Source: an uncultured Acetatifactor sp. (GTDB taxonomy: Bacteria > Bacillota > Clostridia > Lachnospirales > Lachnospiraceae). From it: a stretch of DNA of 41,713 nt. The DNA lies in contig CANRIP010000026.1 of the NCBI GenBank assembly GCA_947630715.1, forward strand, positions 1-41,713. The letters are read 5' to 3'. The position numbers and the translations under genes are program-made. The notes under the pieces are model-generated. The model had not been told where the DNA came from. It searched no databases and saw only the letters and a list, made by a program, of their open reading frames with translations. Shown here piece by piece: positions 1 to 6,417 of the stretch. The stretch's first letter is position 1; the number at the start of each line of letters is the position of its first letter.

Positions 1-74
1 CCGGCGCTGGGGAACGCCGGACGGGAACGGCAAAATTTTTTACACTTCTATTGCTTCTTTATCTCACACAAGCT

Positions 75-126
75 AAAAGGCAGGGAATATCCCACCCTGC
101 CAGGCTGGCGTCGTTTCCTGCCTTTT
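75..126. terminator. Inverted repeat, possible terminator of the decayed gene
   Basis: Ten-base arms AAAAGGCAGG (75-84) and CCTGCCTTTT (117-126) are perfect reverse complements around a loop of about 32 bases that can itself fold (GGCAGGG with CCTGCC). It lies just beyond the 3' end of the minus-strand pseudogene, and read on that strand it ends in a short T run, so a terminator is the simplest reading. Confidence 0.35.
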
Positions 127-161
127 GGTCTTAGAATTTACACTTTTAGAACCGTCTGCTT

Positions 162-722
162 TCAGCTATCATAACGTTGCTTTTTGCTTTTGGGCTTGTC
201 GGGAATGGTAAGCCGTATTTTTCCGCTCTCAACAAGCGGATGAACAATATTTGCCATAAGATAATTTATGGACAATCTGCCTTTAAAGTGTTCCTCAAGC
301 TCTGCACGGGTTCTTGGTGTTTTGCAGAAAACCAGTAAATCCGCTTCATTGCCTGTGGCAGACTGCGCTATCTCAGTCCCGTTATAAAGAGTCACTTTGA
401 ACACTCCCCGTTCGTTTTCAAATTTCGGTTCAGGCAGCCCGGCATTTTTCATGGCGCTGTAAACAGTCGGTATACCGCTGTATCTGTTTTCGGTAATGTC
501 AAGAACTTCCAACGCGTTTGCGAGGAATGTTTGCGAGGAATGGATTACGGGTATCTGCCGCTGCCTTTCCCAGTCTGTCAAGGGTCATTCTACCGTAAAG
601 CCCACCCGGATTTTCGATTTCAAGACGGTTGGAAAATTCAATGCACCATCTAACATAAGCGCAATATTTCCTTCAATACGCGCATTACCAATAAAGCGCT
701 CGTCCACCGCATGATCCATGCT
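162..722 (-). pseudogene. Decayed ATP-binding (AlbA_2/RecG-like) protein gene
   Basis: Three minus-strand pieces together resemble the C-terminal half of the AlbA_2-type 'putative DNA-binding / ATP-binding' proteins common in Firmicutes. The first piece (about 722-640) has DERFIGNARIEGNIALMLDG. A second piece in another frame (about 640-545) contains RLEIENPGGLYGRMTLD and RLGKAAADTRNPFLAN. The third (about 530-162) has ALEVLDITENRYSGIPT and ends at 162. Three lesions are visible. The AlbA_2 N-terminal domain is missing. A deletion after GALNF joins the gene to the later PGGLYGR part in the wrong frame. A 13-bp tandem duplication (516-541) shifts the frame again. A continuous reading from 722 also meets a stop at 585-587. 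Family members are usually over 400 residues, so this is a non-functional remnant. The assignment rests on remembered family motifs. Confidence 0.75.
516..541. repeat. 13-bp tandem duplication that breaks the pseudogene
   Basis: GTTTGCGAGGAAT occurs twice in direct succession (516-528 and 529-541). Removing one copy restores the reading from ...DTRNPFLAN into ALEVLDITENRYSG on the minus strand, so the duplication is a visible inactivating frameshift. Confidence 0.85.
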
Positions 723-810
723 CATTTCAGCTTTTTTCTCACCTTGATAAATAAATGATGCGCATTTTATAAAGATTTGCAAATAGAAAATGCGCATAAA
801 ATCCAATAAA

Positions 811-882
811 TTGTTATAAATTTAAAATTATCGTTATAAATTTTATAAAAATCGTTATAAATTCTCGAAAAATCGTTATAAA
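811..882. repeat. Four phased direct repeats (TCGTTATAAA)
   Basis: Ten-base units start at 811 (TTGTTATAAA, one mismatch), 831, 852 and 873 (all TCGTTATAAA), a spacing of 20, 21 and 21 bp, about two helical turns. They lie in a very AT-rich stretch directly upstream of the minus-strand pseudogene. Same-face spacing suggests a cooperative protein-binding site, perhaps the former operator of the decayed gene. The binding protein is unknown. Confidence 0.6.
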
Positions 883-1140
883 ATATCTTTCTGCGGAAAG
901 AAGGATGCAAAAAGAGTATGCCGGAAATCACATTGGCGCTTGATATGCCTTGACTTTTTTACTGCGGTATTCCATTTTTTAATTTTGTGGGACAGAGTTT
1001 GGGTAGGGAGAAGCAGTATCAAATCAAAACCGGGATAAAGAAAAATAGAATGAAAGGAAGGGTTTCATTAGCGCCGGTGGTTTTACGGTTGTGAAAGGAT
1101 TGAAAGTTTTGGATCATCTGCCCCAAACGGTGGCATAATA
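883..1140. other. Intergenic stretch without a recognisable gene
   Basis: No reading frame with a ribosome binding site or a known family was found here. A short frame ending near 1140 lacks a start codon. The stretch separates the decayed ATP-binding gene from the recombinase-bearing segment. Confidence 0.5.
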
Positions 1141-1145
1141 AATAA

Positions 1146-1178
1146 CACAACATTCTTCTGAGAAATGTTGTGTTATTT
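1146..1178. repeat. Left inverted repeat (recombination-site-like)
   Basis: This 33-bp sequence is the reverse complement of 1999-2031 with one mismatch. It has the architecture of a tyrosine recombinase core site: arms CACAACATT (1146-1154) and AATGTTGTG (1164-1172) around a 9-bp centre CTTCTGAGA. The arms extend outward here to 14 bp (1141-1154 with 1164-1177), so a transcript would also fold into a hairpin followed by a T-rich stretch. Confidence 0.85.
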
Positions 1179-1199
1179 GTGTTTTTCTCGTTTACACTT

Positions 1200-1229
1200 A
1201 TTATATCGGACGCAATTTCTTTTTCTTAA
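1200..1229 (-). promoter_or_regulatory. Predicted outward promoter inside the invertible segment
   Basis: On the minus strand TTAAGA (1229-1224) and TATAAT (1205-1200) are separated by 18 bp. The start of transcription would be near 1193, about 15 bp inside the left inverted repeat, reading out of the segment. Nothing transcribable to the left looks like its target, whereas inversion would aim it at csrA. Confidence 0.55.
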
Positions 1230-1320
1230 CCCCCTGAAACGTATTTTTTGAAACTTTGTTTCTGCCAGACCATTTTTCCTGGTCTTTCCGCTGATGCCAC
1301 GAAGAATCGACGGGGATATG

Positions 1321-1899
1321 TTACAACTGGATCTGGCGGAACACATTGTCCCTGTCGTCCTGGTCGATGCACAGATAGCGGGTTGTGACCTGATAGGAGG
1401 AATGGTTGTAAATATCCATCAATACTGCGGGAGGAACGCCCTGTTTCCAGGCGTGATAGCCGAATGTCTTGCGCAGGGAATGGCAGCCGATGTGGTCGCA
1501 GAGCCCGCAGCCGGAGGCGGCCCGGCGTATAATGCGGTAGGCCTGATACCGGTCCAGAGGATTTTTGCTCCGCGCACTCTCGAAGATGGCGTCCCCGGGA
1601 GCAGGCTGTTTCACCGCCATCCAGTTGATCAGTGCATCCTGTAAGATCGCATTCAGAACGATCCGGGTATACTTTCCCGTCTTTTGCTCCGTCAGTTCCA
1701 CATGCGTCTTCAGCCTTTGATTGGCAAAGTCGTATACGGCGCTCCATTTCATGTTCAGGATATCCGTGATCCGCAGCGCAGTATTAAGCCCCATCAGGAT
1801 CAGCAGATGGTTCCGCTGGCTGACCGGAGTCGTGTCCGGATAGAAATTTTCTAACTTCTTTAAGTCTTCTTTTGTTCGAATTGGTTGTGTTACGCTCAT
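1321..1899 (-). CDS. Small tyrosine recombinase (FimB/XerD-type invertase)
   Basis: A 192-residue tyrosine recombinase consisting almost only of the catalytic domain. The full active-site set is present: R43 (ALRITDIL), K73 (EQKTGK), H140 and R143 (HSLRKTFG), H166 (YNHSS) and the nucleophile Y175 (TTRYL). It lacks the SAM-like core-binding N-terminal domain of phage and Xer integrases. That size is typical of FimB/FimE-like proteins that flip promoter segments. The ATG at 1899 is preceded by an AGAAGGAG ribosome binding site. The gene lies between two inverted repeats that look like its own core sites, and csrA-flagellin follows beyond the right one. Intact catalytic residues indicate an active enzyme. 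A role in moving the segment rather than inverting it is possible but less likely. Confidence 0.93.
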   Translation of the reverse strand: MSVTQPIRTKEDLKKLENFYPDTTPVSQRNHLLILMGLNTALRITDILNMKWSAVYDFANQRLKTHVELTEQKTGKYTRIVLNAILQDALINWMAVKQPAPGDAIFESARSKNPLDRYQAYRIIRRAASGCGLCDHIGCHSLRKTFGYHAWKQGVPPAVLMDIYNHSSYQVTTRYLCIDQDDRDNVFRQIQL

Positions 1900-1998
1900 G
1901 TTTTGTCTCCTTCTGCCTGTCGGCCTTTGTCTGGCGGGGTTTGTCCCCCAAAATCACATTTTACGAAAAAAAGTGCGGATTCTCCCTTTTTCTCGAAA

Positions 1999-2031
1999 AA
2001 ATAACACAACATTTCTCAGAAAAATGTTGTG
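1999..2031. repeat. Right inverted repeat (recombination-site-like)
   Basis: Partner of 1146-1178, in opposite orientation. Arms CACAACATT (2005-2013) and AATGTTGTG (2023-2031) flank the 9-bp centre TCTCAGAAA. The left copy read in the same direction has TCTCAGAAG, so only the last centre base differs. The asymmetric centre is what fixes the relative orientation as inverted. It would be part of the csrA leader RNA if transcription came from within the segment. Confidence 0.85.
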
Positions 2032-2075
2032 CGGCAGGATTCAAGGCAGAAGCCGGAAAAACAGGGAGGTAAACA

Positions 2076-2354
2076 ATGCTGAATCTATCCGTTAGACCGG
2101 GGGAGTATCTCATGGTGGGAGAAAACGTAAAGATCGTCTTTGTGGGCGGAACCGGAAACAATATCCACCTGATGATCGACGCCCCCAGAGAGATCAACAT
2201 CGTCCGCAGCGCGGCGGCGGAGAAGGCGGGAACAGTTCCGCCCTCACCCTATCGCAAGAAAAAGACGCCGATTTCCGATGCGGCGCAGCAGGAGATCATC
2301 CGCATTATCCGGGAGGACAAAAAGAAAACCGGCGCGGCGGGATCTTCCAAGTAG
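2076..2354 (+). CDS. csrA: CsrA-family translational regulator with C-terminal tail
   Basis: The first 45 or so residues match CsrA/RsmA, a dimeric RNA-binding protein that blocks translation by covering GGA motifs near start codons. Visible signatures are the MLNLSVRPGE opening, GENVKI, the IDAPREI motif and R44, the key RNA-contacting arginine. The remaining residues (about 46-92) form a basic, Pro/Lys-rich extension not present in the 60-75-residue standard protein. A GGGAGG ribosome binding site precedes the ATG. In Bacillus, CsrA represses hag (flagellin) translation and is antagonised by FliW. Here flagellin is the next gene, with a CsrA-type hairpin in its leader. No FliW gene is in the window. 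The gene lies 45 bp from the invertible segment, so its expression may be phase variable. Confidence 0.88.
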   Translation: MLNLSVRPGEYLMVGENVKIVFVGGTGNNIHLMIDAPREINIVRSAAAEKAGTVPPSPYRKKKTPISDAAQQEIIRIIREDKKKTGAAGSSK

Positions 2355-2389
2355 GAGGGCACAAGGGGCTCTCTCCCAAACGGAATATG

Positions 2390-2418
2390 GAGCCGCTATC
2401 CTGGGGGCGGTTCTTTAT
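2390..2418 (+). terminator. Weak hairpin between csrA and flagellin
   Basis: GAGCCGC (2390-2396) pairs with GCGGTTC (2407-2413) and is followed by TTTATTC. The T run is poor, so this may be an attenuator or RNA-processing stem that lets part of the transcript continue into flagellin. Confidence 0.35.
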
Positions 2419-2470
2419 TCATAAAAAACTGAATAGCAACCAAAAACAAAACACGGGCCCAAGGCCCAAA

Positions 2471-2507
2471 CGCTCCGAACGGATTCGGGGCGTAACGTAT
2501 AAGGAGG
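2471..2507 (+). promoter_or_regulatory. Predicted CsrA-binding leader of the flagellin mRNA
   Basis: A nine-pair stem (2471-2479 with 2484-2492, one G-U pair) presents GGA in the tetraloop CGGA, the classic CsrA target. A second GGA lies in the Shine-Dalgarno AAGGAGG (2501-2507), nine bases after the hairpin. This two-site layout, one site overlapping the ribosome binding site, matches the arrangement established for the Bacillus subtilis hag leader. Binding by the adjacent csrA product is inferred. Confidence 0.75.
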
Positions 2508-2513
2508 TACACT

Positions 2514-4037
2514 ATGGTAGTACAACACAACTTAACCGCAATGAATTCCAACAGAATGCTTGGTCTGACCAGCTCCTCACAGGCAAAATCCACCGAGAAA
2601 CTGTCTTCCGGTTACAAGATCAACCGGGCGGCTGACGATGCGGCGGGCCTTTCCATCAGTGAGAAGATGAGAAAGCAGATCAGAGGCTTGACACAGGCAT
2701 CCGCCAACGCACAGGACGGCATCAGCGCGGTGCAGACCGCAGAGGGCGCTCTTACCGAAGTACAGGATATGCTGCAGAGAATGAACGAATTGGCTGTGAA
2801 GGCTGCCAACGGCACCAATTCCGAAAGCGACCGCAGCTACATCCAGAACGAGATCGACCAGCTTACCACGGAGATCGACCGTGTATCCGAAACGACAAAG
2901 TTCAATGAGACTTATCTGCTGAAGGGGGATAAGGATGCTGTCAAGGATTATACTTACAGCTATCGTCCCAACGGTGGCACGGATACAGCGGCAACTGTGA
3001 AAAAATCAGATGGAACAGCGGGCCAACTGGATATCAGCGGTGATTCAAATTTCACCCAAATTGATGTTGTATTTACTGCTGCAACCAATCAGGATGATCA
3101 GAACGAACTGGTTAAAGCTCTGAGAGATCAGGGAATTCAGGTGGAAGCTTACGGAATTGACACGAATGCCAGCGGGACTTTTACTGAAGATGATGCTTGG
3201 GCGTATGGCTTGTCTTTAAGCGGAGATGCAGCAGAGAAATTTGATGTCACGGTAGACAAAACGAATGCCAACAAGTTTGTGATTACCAACAAAGACGGCG
3301 ATACGGTTGCCACAATTACGATTGCGGCAATTGATGCCGACAAGCTTGCTGCTAATGCCGGAAAAACAATTACGGCCAAAGCGGTTGCATCCTCTGTTAC
3401 CGCTGGAGCAAATGCGGATGCAGCAGCAAAGTTTTATGACAGGGACGGCAATGGTATTTCTGAGAACGCGCTGAGCAGCTATTTTGCTTATGATTCTGCA
3501 ACTAATAAAGTGGTTTTGAGAGCAGACGCCCCCGATCTGTATGATGCGGTTGGCAACAAAATTTCTGCAACTGACATCAATACTGCTCTCACAAATGGTG
3601 CAGTTGGCGCGCTTCAGGATCTCACCGGTGCATTGACCGTGACGCTCCATGTTGGTGCAGATGCCACCAGCAACAACCAGATTACCATGAATATCGATGC
3701 CATGAGCGCAAAGGGTCTTGGTGTGAACGGCTTGAGAGTGGACGGCGTAGACGATTCCAATGCTTTGGGAGCTATCGAAACCATCAAAGAAGCCATCCAG
3801 AAGGTTTCCACCCAGCGTTCCGCCCTTGGTGCGGTTCAGAACCGCCTGGAGCACACCATCAGCAACCTGGACAACGTTGTGGAGAACACCACTTCCGCTG
3901 AGAGCCAGATCCGCGACACCGATATGGCTACCGAGATGGTGAAATACTCCAACAACAATATTCTGGCACAGGCCGGCCAGGCAATGCTGGCTCAGGCGAA
4001 CCAGGCCAACCAGGGCGTTCTGTCCTTACTTGGCTGA
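2514..4037 (+). CDS. Flagellin
   Basis: The structural filament protein, 507 residues. The conserved N-terminal D0/D1 part (about 1-140) includes HNLTAMNSNR, KSTEKLSSGYKINRAADDAAG and ISEKMRKQIRGL. The C-terminal D1/D0 part (about 415-507) includes QRSALGAVQNRLEHTI, DTDMATEMVKYS and the end QANQGVLSLLG. Both form the coiled-coil core of the filament. The middle, about 270 residues, is the surface-exposed variable domain, rich in Asp/Thr/Ala. A strong AAGGAGG site sits six bases before the ATG. Export is through the flagellar type III system, so no signal peptide is expected. No SigD-type promoter was found directly upstream. The gene is probably cotranscribed with csrA and translationally controlled by it. 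A terminator follows. Confidence 0.97.
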   Translation: MVVQHNLTAMNSNRMLGLTSSSQAKSTEKLSSGYKINRAADDAAGLSISEKMRKQIRGLTQASANAQDGISAVQTAEGALTEVQDMLQRMNELAVKAANGTNSESDRSYIQNEIDQLTTEIDRVSETTKFNETYLLKGDKDAVKDYTYSYRPNGGTDTAATVKKSDGTAGQLDISGDSNFTQIDVVFTAATNQDDQNELVKALRDQGIQVEAYGIDTNASGTFTEDDAWAYGLSLSGDAAEKFDVTVDKTNANKFVITNKDGDTVATITIAAIDADKLAANAGKTITAKAVASSVTAGANADAAAKFYDRDGNGISENALSSYFAYDSATNKVVLRADAPDLYDAVGNKISATDINTALTNGAVGALQDLTGALTVTLHVGADATSNNQITMNIDAMSAKGLGVNGLRVDGVDDSNALGAIETIKEAIQKVSTQRSALGAVQNRLEHTISNLDNVVENTTSAESQIRDTDMATEMVKYSNNNILAQAGQAMLAQANQANQGVLSLLG

Positions 4038-4143
4038 TGGAGCCCATGGTAACAGCAAAGGGGTAGGTATATCAAGTAACAAAGGCCGCTGAATGCCGAC
4101 GCCGTGCAGGACGGTTATGGAAACCCAGTGATTTCATAAAAAC

Positions 4144-4157
4144 GGCCGGCGCCGGCC
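4144..4157. repeat. Perfect GC palindrome after flagellin
   Basis: GGCCGGCGCCGGCC is a perfect 14-bp palindrome between the flagellin stop and its terminator. No function can be assigned. Confidence 0.4.
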
Positions 4158-4164
4158 AAAGCGG

Positions 4165-4206
4165 AAGACGGTATGGAAGACAAAAAGCTTTCCATACCGT
4201 CTTTTT
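4165..4206 (+). terminator. Rho-independent terminator of flagellin
   Basis: AAGACGGTATGGAA (4165-4178) pairs with TTCCATACCGTCTT (4190-4203) around an 11-base loop, followed by TTT. The A-rich 5' flank could also serve the convergent minus-strand gene. Confidence 0.85.
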
Positions 4207-4296
4207 GTGTTGCCCGCCAGGGCCGGATCCGGAGGGATGAACGCCCTCAGGATGCAGGGATGCAGGAGACGCCCTTCCGCGGGCGCCTCCCTGTGG

Positions 4297-5778
4297 TCAG
4301 AACGTGTACAGGATCAGGTATCTGGTTTCTCTGTCTAAGGAGCGGGCGTGGATGCTCACCGTATGGTCGCTGCTCCAGCCGATGCCTTCTTCGTAAAGGT
4401 TCTCGTAGCCTTCCCGGTCAAACGCGATAAAGAGATTTCTTTCCAGGTCTATCACGCCAAGCTGTGTGATGCCAAGGCCGTCTGTTTCGGAGTCGGAGGC
4501 GTAATACAGCAGTTGATTGCCGCTGGGGCTGATCATAAAACGGTCCCCCTCCTGATATCGGAATCCTTCCATCGCCGTCTGCTCCCCGGTTTTTAAGTCA
4601 ACCAGCGTCACCTGGCCGTCCGGGTCGGTTAAAATGCAGCGGCTGCCGAACCGCTGGGCGCCGTAGGGCTCATCCCACCACCGGTAAAAATGCGTTTCGT
4701 CCAGGGTTTTGGTCATTTGCCCGGTGGGAAGATCATATGCGTAACAGGTGATGGTCCGCCAGGTTCCGTCTGTCTCCGAAACGGTGTAAGTGGTGAGAAT
4801 CAGGGTGTCATTGTCGGCGAAACCGGCGCTGACATTCTGTCCCATTCCAGTCAGCTCGTCCAGACGGGTGGAGGTGCCGGCGTCCAGGTCGCACAGCCAC
4901 TCCTGCGGTTCATCCGTGTCCACGCTGCAGGAAATCAGCGCCTTGCGCATGTTTTTTGACCACTGATAATCGTAAGCCCGCTCCAGCCGGTCTGCGCCCG
5001 TATCGACCAGAAAATCCTCTGTTTTCCCGGTATCAAGATAGTAAAGCAGGGGGTATTCGGTGTATTCGATCTGCTGTCCCTGAGCCAGCTTGAGCAGCAC
5101 CACATCGGTGTGTCCAGGGACGGTCTGCACATACCATTCATCCTCGGGGCGTGTATCAATGCCCAAAGGGACGCCCTGAAAATAGTACAGCTCTCCGTCT
5201 CGAAGGAACCAGTACAGGCTGCCCTGGTAATGGCTGCCCCGGAAAGTGATGTCGATGGTGTTGGTCTGTATCTGCGGCTGAACGGGAATCAGTTGATTTT
5301 CCTGGATTTCCCAGAATTTGGCATCCACAAGGGTTCTGTAATCCTCGCTCCAGGTAAGCTGGTGGAGCAGACTGCCGGAGAGGCCGTAGGTTTGATCCAT
5401 TTGGATATATTGGGCCTTGACCAAGCTGCCAATTTCCGCCTGGGTGATATCGGGCAAAGGCTCGTCAGTTTCCTCCGGCTGGGCTGGGGGATTTTTTGTC
5501 TGGACGGCGTTGGTCTGCCGATTGTCCTCCTGGCTGGGGAGCTGTTCCCGTTCCTTTAGATGAAAGAAGGACAGCACCGCCGTGCGCAGTTCCGGGTTGG
5601 CGGCCAGGGCGACGCAGGTACCGCAGGTCAGCATCAGCGCAAGGGCCATGGCACAGGCGAGGATTCGACGGATCGGCGCATTATGTTTGGAAGACACTCT
5701 TTGATTCAGGATCCTATCTTTTAATTCCTTTCCGGGGACGATAGTATCCATTGCGTTTCGATAGTCGTTAATGTTCAA
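4297..5778 (-). CDS. Membrane-anchored anti-sigma-like protein with propeller-like ectodomain
   Basis: A 493-residue protein with a short cytoplasmic N-terminus (about 1-38), one transmembrane segment (about 39-60, ILACAMALALMLTCGTCVALAA region) and a long extracellular part. The ectodomain has repeated Trp/Tyr/Asp-rich strands such as SEDYRTLVDAKFWE, YDQRWS-like and FADNDTLILTTY stretches, consistent with a WD40/TolB-like beta-propeller. Its ATG overlaps the sigma factor stop by four bases (ATGA), so the two are translationally coupled. This is the usual arrangement for an ECF sigma factor and its membrane anti-sigma factor. The N-terminus is not a clear zinc-finger anti-sigma domain (no HXXXCXXC motif), so the anti-sigma role comes from context and topology. 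The sensed signal is unknown. Confidence 0.7.
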   Translation of the reverse strand: MNINDYRNAMDTIVPGKELKDRILNQRVSSKHNAPIRRILACAMALALMLTCGTCVALAANPELRTAVLSFFHLKEREQLPSQEDNRQTNAVQTKNPPAQPEETDEPLPDITQAEIGSLVKAQYIQMDQTYGLSGSLLHQLTWSEDYRTLVDAKFWEIQENQLIPVQPQIQTNTIDITFRGSHYQGSLYWFLRDGELYYFQGVPLGIDTRPEDEWYVQTVPGHTDVVLLKLAQGQQIEYTEYPLLYYLDTGKTEDFLVDTGADRLERAYDYQWSKNMRKALISCSVDTDEPQEWLCDLDAGTSTRLDELTGMGQNVSAGFADNDTLILTTYTVSETDGTWRTITCYAYDLPTGQMTKTLDETHFYRWWDEPYGAQRFGSRCILTDPDGQVTLVDLKTGEQTAMEGFRYQEGDRFMISPSGNQLLYYASDSETDGLGITQLGVIDLERNLFIAFDREGYENLYEEGIGWSSDHTVSIHARSLDRETRYLILYTF

Positions 5779-6254
5779 TGCGATCCCTCCAATTCTGTTT
5801 TCAATAAATCGCGGCCCCGTTTCAGCCGCATTTTGACTGCTGATTGTCCAAGGTTCAAAATTTCAGCGATCTCTGCCACCGAGTACCCTTCGTAGTAGTG
5901 AAGATGGATCGGCAGCTTGTACTTTTCCGGAAGGGCCATAACGGCTTTCAGGGCTTCCTGCTCCTGGGGGATCATGGCGGGAAGGGTTTCATCGTCCAAC
6001 TGAGCCACTCTTTTTTTCCAGAACCCCCGCAGTTGATTTCGGCACAGATTGGCGGCCACTTTGAGCAGCCAGCGTTTTAAGTGATTCTGGTCTGAGAAGG
6101 AAGGAGCGCGGTACAGCAGCCGGCAAAAGGTTTCCTGGGTTACGTCTTCCGCATCGGAGCGCTGTCCCAGGAAAGCGATTGCCAGGCGGTATACTGCCGC
6201 GCCGTAGGCGTCATAGGCTTCCTCCAGTTGTTGTATGGATAGGGTTTGTTTCAT
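5775..6254 (-). CDS. ECF-family RNA polymerase sigma factor
   Basis: About 159 residues. Sigma region 2 (about 10-75) contains the RSDAEDVTQETFCRLL motif, and region 4 (about 100-150) contains a helix-turn-helix ending in YYEGYSVAEIAEILNLGQ and SAVKMRLKRGRDLLK. These are the two domains of extracytoplasmic-function sigma factors, which direct RNA polymerase to stress or envelope genes. The ATG at 6254 is chosen over an in-frame ATG at 6272 because AAAGGAGG lies seven bases before 6254 and inside the longer version. The stop overlaps the start of the membrane partner gene. No ECF-type autoregulatory promoter could be identified with confidence. Confidence 0.93.
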   Translation of the reverse strand: MKQTLSIQQLEEAYDAYGAAVYRLAIAFLGQRSDAEDVTQETFCRLLYRAPSFSDQNHLKRWLLKVAANLCRNQLRGFWKKRVAQLDDETLPAMIPQEQEALKAVMALPEKYKLPIHLHYYEGYSVAEIAEILNLGQSAVKMRLKRGRDLLKTELEGSH

Positions 6255-6334
6255 GGTCCGGCCTCCTTTCATTTATAGAACAATTCCGGAAGGGAAACGG
6301 TCACATAAAAATCGGGAAAAAACGTGGGATTCGG

Positions 6335-6362
6335 TTGTTATTTTTAGGATTCCCTGTATAAT
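6335..6362 (+). promoter_or_regulatory. Predicted promoter of the AlkZ-related gene
   Basis: TTGTTA (6335-6340) and TATAAT (6357-6362) are spaced by 16 bp, 55 bp before the chosen start codon. Confidence 0.65.
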
Positions 6363-6417
6363 GAAAGGGAACGCGGGCGGAAATTGTAAGCCGGCAGTCG
6401 TCAAAAGGGAGGCAATT

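Larger units (their letters stand above)
1146..2031. mobile_element. Putative invertible segment carrying its own recombinase
   Basis: An 886-bp segment is bounded by 33-bp inverted repeats (32 of 33 identical) and encloses one gene, a compact tyrosine recombinase, plus a good sigma-A-type promoter near the left end that points outward. The right repeat ends 45 bp before the csrA start. If the segment flips (position x becomes 3177 minus x), the promoter would sit at about 1948-1977 and read through the right repeat into csrA and flagellin. In the orientation shown the promoter faces away, and no convincing rightward promoter was seen between 1900 and 2075. The plan resembles the Salmonella hin segment but uses a tyrosine rather than a serine recombinase. 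Inversion itself is inferred. Confidence 0.7.

Noticed and set aside
1146..2031. The recombinase segment as a transposon or insertion sequence
   Set aside because: No target-site duplication or transposase type was seen, the ends look like recombinase core sites, and the position relative to csrA-flagellin fits a switch better. Mobility is not excluded.
2355..2513. A SigD (sigma-28) promoter directly before flagellin
   Set aside because: The closest match to the -10 (GCCGCTAT near 2392) has no TAAA at the required distance, so it was not called.
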